Assembly (NCBI GenBank): GCA_949743955.1
Contig: CATJVQ010000043.1
Coordinates: forward strand, 1-38,786
Reading direction: 5' to 3'
DNA length: 38,786 bases
Origin: an uncultured Oscillospiraceae bacterium
GTDB lineage: Bacteria; Bacillota; Clostridia; Oscillospirales; Ruminococcaceae
Below the pieces are notes generated by a model. It was not told the origin of the DNA and did not search any database. It saw only the letters and a list, made by a program, of their open reading frames with translations. Of this stretch, positions 33,790 through 38,786 are shown piece after piece. The translations under genes and the position numbers were made by a program. Numbering within the stretch: position 1 is the stretch's first letter; the number at the start of each line of letters is the position of its first letter.

Positions 33790-35718
33790 ATGAATACGAC
33801 CAGAATGACCATGGCGCAGGCGCTTATCAAATTCCTCGATAATCAGTATGTCAGCCTCGACGGGGTGGAGCAGAAGTTTGTCGAAGGGGTTATCACCATC
33901 TTCGGGCACGGCATTGTCTGCGGGCTCGGGCAGGCGCTCGACGAGAACCCCGGCCAGCTCAAATACTACCAGGGCAAGAACGAGCAGGGCATGGCCCATC
34001 TCGCCACCGCCTTCGCCCGGCAGAGGAACCGCCGGCAGATCATCGCGGTGTCCTCGTCCATCGGGCCGGGGGCCGCGAATATGGTCACAGCGGCGGCGTG
34101 CGCGTCGGTGAACAATATCCCGCTGCTCGTCCTCCCCGGCGACGCGTTCTCCACCCGCCAGCCCGATCCGGTGCTCCAGCAGGTGGAGCTCTCGCAGAGC
34201 CTCGCCACCACAACCAACGACGCCTTTAAGGCTGTCTGCAAATACTGGGACCGTGTCCAGCGCCCCGAGCAGCTCATGAGCGCGATGATGAACGCCATGC
34301 GCGTGCTCACCGATCCGGCCGAGGCGGGCGCTGTCTGCATCGCCATCCCGCAGGACGTGCAGGGCGAGAGCTTCGACTATCCGGACAGCTTTTTCCAGAA
34401 GCGCGTCCACCGCATTCCGCGCACGACCGCGGACCCGGGTGAGCTCGCCGACGTGGTGACAGCCATCCTCGGGAGCAAAAAGCCCATCGTCATCTGCGGC
34501 GGCGGCGTCAAGTACTCCGAGGCGGGCGAGACGCTGCGCCAGTTCTGTGAGGAGTTCGGTATCCCCTTTGGCGAGACACAGGCGGGAAAGAGCGCTATCC
34601 CCTCGCAGAACCCCTACTGTCTGGGCGGCATCGGCGTGACGGGGAACCTCGCGGCCAACCGCCTGGCGAAGGAGGCCGACTGCGTCATCGCGGTGGGGAG
34701 CAGGCTCAGCGACTTCACGACATCCTCGAAGTGGCTGTTCCAGAACCCGGAAGTCAAAATCGTGTCCCTCAACACGTCCCGCTTCCACGCGTATAAAATG
34801 GACAGCATCCACGCTGTGGGCGACGCGAAGGTTTCGCTCGAGGCTGTCGGCGCGCTGCTGCGGGCGAGCGGCTACCACGCGGCGTATACGGACGAAATCG
34901 AGCGTGCGCGCGCCGACTGGGCGGACGAGATGAAGCGCCTGGGCGATTATGTCTATGGCGAGGGCTTCAAGACGCATATCGAGGCGCAGAACCCCGGAAG
35001 CGTGGAGGAGTTCGCGCGCCAGTTCGGCACAACCCTGACCCAGACAGCCGCCATCTGCAAGATCCGCGAGGCCATCGCGCCGGACGCGGTTGTCATCGGT
35101 GCGGCGGGGAGCCTGCCGGGAGATTTACAGCGCATGTGGACAACCAACACGAAGGACGCCTACCATATGGAATACGGCTACTCCTGCATGGGGTATGAGA
35201 TCGCGGGCGCGGTGGGCATCAAGATTGCCGAGCCGGAGCGCGAGGTCTATGCCATGTGCGGCGACGGCAGCTTCTATATGCTCCATTCTGAGCTGCTTAC
35301 GTCCTTACAGGAGCACAAGAAGATCGGCGTCCTGCTCTTCGATAACGCGAGCAACGGCTGCATTAACAACCTTGAGATGGGCAACGGCATTGGCAACCTA
35401 GGCACGGAATTCCGCTACCGCGGGGAGGACGGCGCGCAGAGCGGGGCGTTCTTCGCCACCGACTTCGCCAAAATCGCCGAGGGATATGGCGCGAAGGGCT
35501 ATACTGTGCACAATCTTGAGGAGCTGGAGGCTGCTCTCGCGGACGCGAGAAAGCAGGAGGGAAGCTTCCTCATCGACATGAAGGTGCTGCCGAAGACCAT
35601 GACGGCAGACTATCTCTCGTGGTGGCATGTGGGCATCGCGTCCACGAGCGCGAAGCCGGGCGTACAGGCCGCGTATGCGCGCAAGGAAGAACATCTTAAA
35701 CAGGCACGGCTCTATTAA
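33790..35718 (+). CDS. iolD: 3D-trihydroxycyclohexane-1,2-dione hydrolase
   Basis: The 642-residue thiamine-diphosphate enzyme opens the ring of the inositol-derived dione to 5-deoxyglucuronate. It has the three acetolactate-synthase-like domains: N-terminal pyrimidine-binding ([16 protein letters not shown] and the [15 protein letters not shown] region), a central domain, and a C-terminal ThDP-binding segment [11 protein letters not shown]...[28 protein letters not shown] is the usual IolD start. AGGGGG lies in the last codons of iolC, five bases before this gene. Length is normal. Confidence 0.96.
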   Translation: MNTTRMTMAQALIKFLDNQYVSLDGVEQKFVEGVITIFGHGIVCGLGQALDENPGQLKYYQGKNEQGMAHLATAFARQRNRRQIIAVSSSIGPGAANMVTAAACASVNNIPLLVLPGDAFSTRQPDPVLQQVELSQSLATTTNDAFKAVCKYWDRVQRPEQLMSAMMNAMRVLTDPAEAGAVCIAIPQDVQGESFDYPDSFFQKRVHRIPRTTADPGELADVVTAILGSKKPIVICGGGVKYSEAGETLRQFCEEFGIPFGETQAGKSAIPSQNPYCLGGIGVTGNLAANRLAKEADCVIAVGSRLSDFTTSSKWLFQNPEVKIVSLNTSRFHAYKMDSIHAVGDAKVSLEAVGALLRASGYHAAYTDEIERARADWADEMKRLGDYVYGEGFKTHIEAQNPGSVEEFARQFGTTLTQTAAICKIREAIAPDAVVIGAAGSLPGDLQRMWTTNTKDAYHMEYGYSCMGYEIAGAVGIKIAEPEREVYAMCGDGSFYMLHSELLTSLQEHKKIGVLLFDNASNGCINNLEMGNGIGNLGTEFRYRGEDGAQSGAFFATDFAKIAEGYGAKGYTVHNLEELEAALADARKQEGSFLIDMKVLPKTMTADYLSWWHVGIASTSAKPGVQAAYARKEEHLKQARLY

Positions 35719-35755
35719 GAATAAGAAGTACAGGGAGTACAGGGAGGAATCCGCA

Positions 35756-36649
35756 ATGCTGGACAAAAACAAGGTAAAACTGGGCATCGCGCCTATCGGC
35801 TGGACCAACGACGACATGCCGGATCTCGGGAAGGAGAACACGTTCGAGCAGTGCATCAGCGAGATGGCGCTTGCCGGCTTCTCCGGGTGCGAGGTCGGCA
35901 GCAAGTATCCGTCCGACCGCGAGGTGCTCAAGAAGGCGCTCGATCTGCGCGGGCTGACCATCTGCAACCGCTGGTTCTCCTCGTTCCTCATCACAAAGCC
36001 CTTTGAGGAGACGGCCAACGCGTTCAGTGAGGAGCTCGACTTCCTCAAGTATCTGGGGTCGAAGGTAATCGGCGTCTCGGAGCAGAGCTACAGCATCCAG
36101 GGCAAGCAGCAGCCTATCTTTGAGGGAAAGCATGTCATGGATGACCGCGAGTGGGAGCTCCTGTGCACGGGACTCGATAAGCTCGGGCAGATTGCCAAGG
36201 ACAAGGGCATGAAGCTGACGTTCCACCACCATATGGGCACTGTCGTGCAGAATGAGGATGAGATCGACCGCATGATGGGGCACACCGATCCGGCCTTGAT
36301 GAACCTGCTGTTCGACTCGGGCCACCTGAGCTTTGCGGGCATCGATCCGGTGAAGGTGCTGAAAAAGTATGTGAAGCGTGTGGGGCACGTCCATCTCAAG
36401 GACCTGCGCGCGGACGTTGTGGCGGCGGCGAAGGCGGAGCGCCTCTCGTTCCTCGACGGTGTACGCCGCGGCACGTTTACTGTCCCGGGCGACGGCGACG
36501 TGGACTTCGCGCCCATTTTCGACATCCTCGCCGAGAACGATTACGAGGGTTGGGTTGTTGTGGAGGCGGAGCAGGATCCGGCGAAGGCGAACCCGTTTGA
36601 ATATGCCCTCAAGGCGCGCAAATATATCGCGGAGCATACCGGGCTGTAA
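35756..36649 (+). CDS. iolE: Myo-inosose-2 dehydratase
   Basis: The 297-residue xylose-isomerase-like TIM barrel dehydrates scyllo-inosose. It begins [19 protein letters not shown], the recognisable IolE start, and shows [31 protein letters not shown] and GHVHLKDLR with metal-binding His, Asp and Glu residues, ending [17 protein letters not shown] precedes the ATG at 35756, 37 bases after iolD. Confidence 0.96.
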   Translation: MLDKNKVKLGIAPIGWTNDDMPDLGKENTFEQCISEMALAGFSGCEVGSKYPSDREVLKKALDLRGLTICNRWFSSFLITKPFEETANAFSEELDFLKYLGSKVIGVSEQSYSIQGKQQPIFEGKHVMDDREWELLCTGLDKLGQIAKDKGMKLTFHHHMGTVVQNEDEIDRMMGHTDPALMNLLFDSGHLSFAGIDPVKVLKKYVKRVGHVHLKDLRADVVAAAKAERLSFLDGVRRGTFTVPGDGDVDFAPIFDILAENDYEGWVVVEAEQDPAKANPFEYALKARKYIAEHTGL

Positions 36650-36685
36650 GGCTACATATAAAGAAGAAAAAAGGAGAGATTTTCT

Positions 36686-37699
36686 ATGCTGAAGGTTGGC
36701 ATCATCGGCGCGGGACGCATCGGCAAGGTGCATGCGCAGAGCATCTGCAATTTTGTTCCGAACGCGCAGGTCAAGGCGATCGCCGATCCGTTCATGAATG
36801 CGGATACACAGGCGTGGGCGAAGTCGCTGGGGATCCCGGTCGTGACAAAGGATTACCAGGAGATTCTGAAAGACGATGAGATCACCGCTGTGCTCATCTG
36901 CTCCTCCACCGACACGCACTCGAAGATTTCGATTGAGGCCATCGAGGCGGGCAAGCATGTCTTCTGCGAGAAGCCCATTGATCACGACGTCGCCAAGATC
37001 GAGGCCGTGCGCAAGGCGCTCGAGGGGAAGAAGCTGAAGTATCAGGTCGGCTTCAACCGCCGGTTCGACCACAACTTCGAGGCCGTGCGTGAAGCGGTGA
37101 AGGCCGGGAAAATAGGCAAGCCCGAGATCATTAAGATCACCTCCCGCGACCCCGAGCCTCCCGGGATCGATTACGTCAAGGTTTCCGGCGGCATCTTCCT
37201 CGATATGACTATCCATGATTTCGACATGGTGCGCTACCTCGTGGACAGCGATGTGGAGGAAGTCTACGTCCAGTCGGCCGTGCTCGTCAACCCTGAGATC
37301 GGCGAGGCGGGGGACGTGGATACCGCGATCATTTCGCTGAAGATGGCCAACGGCGCGCTCGCCGTTATCGACAACTGCCGCCGCAGCGCGTACGGCTACG
37401 ATCAGCGCGCGGAGGTGTTCGGCTCGCTCGGTATGGCAGCGTGCGAAAACGATACGCCGTCGACAGTGAAAATCGCCGGGAGCGAGGGTGTCAGCGGGGA
37501 GAAGCCGCTGTACTTCTTCCTCGACCGGTACATGCAGGCGTACGCAAAAGAGATCACCGCGTTTGTGGATGCGGTCGTCAACGACACGCCCGTCCCCTGC
37601 ACGCAGGACGACGGACTTAAAGCAGTTCTCATCGGTTTGGCCGCGAAGAAGTCGGCGGAGGAGCACCGCCCGGTCAAGCTGAGCGAGATTGCGCAGTAA
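36686..37699 (+). CDS. iolG: Inositol 2-dehydrogenase
   Basis: The 337-residue Gfo/Idh/MocA-family NAD-dependent enzyme oxidises myo-inositol to scyllo-inosose, the first catabolic step. Seen are VGIIGAGRIGKVHAQ (NAD binding), FCEKPIDHD with the conserved EKP, and the catalytic region GGIFLDMTIHDFDM with Asp and His. AAGGAG lies about nine bases upstream of the ATG. Unusually for a first step, it is fifth in the operon, between iolE and iolB. Confidence 0.95.
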   Translation: MLKVGIIGAGRIGKVHAQSICNFVPNAQVKAIADPFMNADTQAWAKSLGIPVVTKDYQEILKDDEITAVLICSSTDTHSKISIEAIEAGKHVFCEKPIDHDVAKIEAVRKALEGKKLKYQVGFNRRFDHNFEAVREAVKAGKIGKPEIIKITSRDPEPPGIDYVKVSGGIFLDMTIHDFDMVRYLVDSDVEEVYVQSAVLVNPEIGEAGDVDTAIISLKMANGALAVIDNCRRSAYGYDQRAEVFGSLGMAACENDTPSTVKIAGSEGVSGEKPLYFFLDRYMQAYAKEITAFVDAVVNDTPVPCTQDDGLKAVLIGLAAKKSAEEHRPVKLSEIAQ

Positions 37700-37711
37700 A
37701 GGAGCGCGCGT

Positions 37712-38497
37712 ATGGACAACCAAATCTTCGGCTACCCATCATTTGACGCGGACGGTGTCAAGGTCCTTACGCGAATGGGGCCCGAGGGACCGTGCAGCAA
37801 TATGCTCCAGGACATCACCGTCTACCGCATGTGTCCCGGGGAAAGCCGCAGCTTCTCTTTCCCGGAAAAAGAAGTGGCGATCCTGCTTATCCGCGGAAGC
37901 GTCACCTATGAGTGGGAGGGGCAGGAGCGCGCTGTCTGCCGCCAGGATTTCTTTAAAGAGGGCGCATACTGCCTGCATGTATGCAGAGGAACGTCTGTAA
38001 CCGTGCGCGCCGCGGAGGAGACAGAGCTGCTCGTGCAGTCCACCACCAATCCGCGCACGTTTGAGAGCGTCTTCTACACCCCCGAGAACAGTACTGAGGC
38101 CACCTTCGGCCAGGGGCAGTTCGAGGGCAAGGCGCAGCGTACCGTGCGCACGTTCTTCGATTATTCCAACGCGCCGTACTCGAACCTTGTCATGGGGGAG
38201 ATCCTCATCCCCCAGGGCGGCTGGTCGAGCTATCCGCCGCACCAGCATCCGCAGCCGGAGGTGTACTACTACCGGTTTGAGAAGCCGCAGGGCTTCGGCG
38301 CGTGCTTCATCGGCGAGGACGTGTGCACCATCCGGGACGGCAGCTTTGCCGCCATCCCGGGCGGGAAATGCCATCCGCAGGTCAACGCGCCCGGCTATCC
38401 GATGTATTACGTCTGGATGATCCGCCACTTCGACAACGCCCCCTGGAAGGACCGCATCTTCGATCCGGCCCACACCTGGCTGCTCGACGAAGCCTAA
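37712..38497 (+). CDS. iolB: 5-deoxy-glucuronate isomerase
   Basis: The 261-residue bicupin isomerises 5-deoxyglucuronate to 5-dehydro-2-deoxygluconate. The second cupin shows the metal-binding set SSYPPHQHPQPEVYYYRF and a later His in KCHPQVNAPGYPMYYVWMI. AAAGGAG precedes the ATG by about six bases, 12 bases after iolG. Last gene of the operon, followed ten bases later by a terminator. Confidence 0.95.
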   Translation: MDNQIFGYPSFDADGVKVLTRMGPEGPCSNMLQDITVYRMCPGESRSFSFPEKEVAILLIRGSVTYEWEGQERAVCRQDFFKEGAYCLHVCRGTSVTVRAAEETELLVQSTTNPRTFESVFYTPENSTEATFGQGQFEGKAQRTVRTFFDYSNAPYSNLVMGEILIPQGGWSSYPPHQHPQPEVYYYRFEKPQGFGACFIGEDVCTIRDGSFAAIPGGKCHPQVNAPGYPMYYVWMIRHFDNAPWKDRIFDPAHTWLLDEA

Positions 38498-38507
38498 GGA
38501 TCCAGTA

Positions 38508-38544
38508 AAAATCCCCTCTTCGGTATGTCCGGAGAGGGGATTTT
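38508..38544. terminator. Terminator of the iol operon
   Basis: Perfect 12-bp arms AAAATCCCCTCT (38508-38519) and AGAGGGGATTTT (38533-38544), with additional pairing toward the loop. A/T tails on both sides make it usable in both directions. Confidence 0.93.
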
Positions 38545-38699
38545 GCAGATAACAAATGGCTACATAGGCTTCAAAATTTTGTTGAGCCGGTCCACCATCC
38601 AGGCGCTCTGCTTTTCCCGCCCGGCATCCGTCTTTGCAGGGGGATTTTGTCTGCCCTGAGAAAAAACAGAAAAATAAATTGAAAAAATCGAAAAAGGTA

Positions 38700-38729
38700 T
38701 TGACAGGGAGGGTGAAGGTATGGTATTAT
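38700..38729 (+). promoter_or_regulatory. Promoter reading out of the window
   Basis: TTGACA (38700-38705) and TATTAT (38724-38729) are 18 bases apart. The 155 bases between the iol terminator and this promoter are non-coding as far as can be told. Confidence 0.7.
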
Positions 38730-38736
38730 AACTAAG

Positions 38737-38786
38737 CTGTCCGGTGAGGCCACGGCCGAGAGGCAGGAAAGGCAAGAAGGGGACAG
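38737..38786 (+). promoter_or_regulatory. Start of a structured leader RNA, possibly PyrR-type
   Basis: Just after the promoter, CTGTCC (38737-38742) can pair with GGACAG at the very end of the window (38781-38786), enclosing a purine-rich, GGCC-containing region with GTGAGGC and GGCAGGAAAGG. These words resemble PyrR-binding loops of pyrimidine operon attenuators, but an extra ~14 bases in the middle do not fit the usual pattern. The RNA is cut by the window end, so this is a weak suggestion. Confidence 0.25.

Noticed and set aside
35696-37723. Minus-strand frame of 675 codons opposite iolE and iolG
   Set aside because: Antisense to two enzymes with complete motifs; composition is that of a shadow frame.
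38560-38775. Minus-strand ORF of 71 codons near the right end
   Set aside because: The last ~25 residues look slightly protein-like, but the frame starts inside a promoter region, has no ribosome site and overlaps the putative leader RNA. At most a gene remnant.

Overview
The window looks like chromosome from a GC-rich, spore-forming Firmicute of the Clostridia (Oscillospiraceae/Ruminococcaceae-like). The evidence is a SigK-type sporulation sigma factor fragment, an mreBCD-PBP2-minD-mgsA block, Shine-Dalgarno sites of the AGGAGG type and consensus sigma-A promoters. No species can be named from the sequence alone. The first ~1.9 kb is clearly AT-richer than the rest and holds decayed mobile-element genes. 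It ends abruptly inside a sigK coding sequence, of which only the 3' part is present, so the left end is best read as the right flank of a skin-like element integrated in sigK.

Layout. 1-1913: element remnant with a serine recombinase that has lost its middle, a frameshifted KilA-N gene and an orphan helical ORF. 1911-2414: 3' part of sigK. 2391-5692 (minus): FAD/Rieske oxidoreductase translationally coupled to a DUF255 thioredoxin-fold protein. 5750-5920: tRNA-Pro(UGG) with promoter and terminator. 6014-8979: a large secreted beta-helix/Ig-like surface protein behind a possible attenuator. 8982-11378: SDR and RhaM (minus) divergent from an iron-type alcohol dehydrogenase (plus). 11381-15013 (minus): hisS-aspS-def. 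15073-21111 (minus): cell-shape operon mreB-mreC-mreD-PBP2-minD-mgsA. 21112-21361: non-coding, with strong palindromes. 21362-24546 (minus): zapA-U32-dut-maf. 24722-29189 (plus): glycogen phosphorylase and a GH13 glycosidase. 29225-38544: a myo-inositol catabolic locus. 38700-38786: promoter and start of a structured leader running out of the window.

The inositol locus encodes all seven enzymes from myo-inositol to central metabolism: IolG, IolE, IolD, IolB, IolC, IolJ and IolA/MmsA. They are split into a plus-strand operon (iolJ-C-D-E-G-B) and a minus-strand iolA, with a DeoR-family regulator between. A 16-bp motif shared by the iolA and regulator promoters is a candidate operator. No inositol transporter or IolI isomerase is in the window.

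Nothing here is a clear, wholly new system. The most interesting signals are the sigK interruption by an element whose nearby recombinase is broken, the palindromic element upstream of mreB, the possible attenuator before the surface protein, and the predicted inositol operator pair. Promoters, operators and RNA structures were read by eye; no folding or database search was run.
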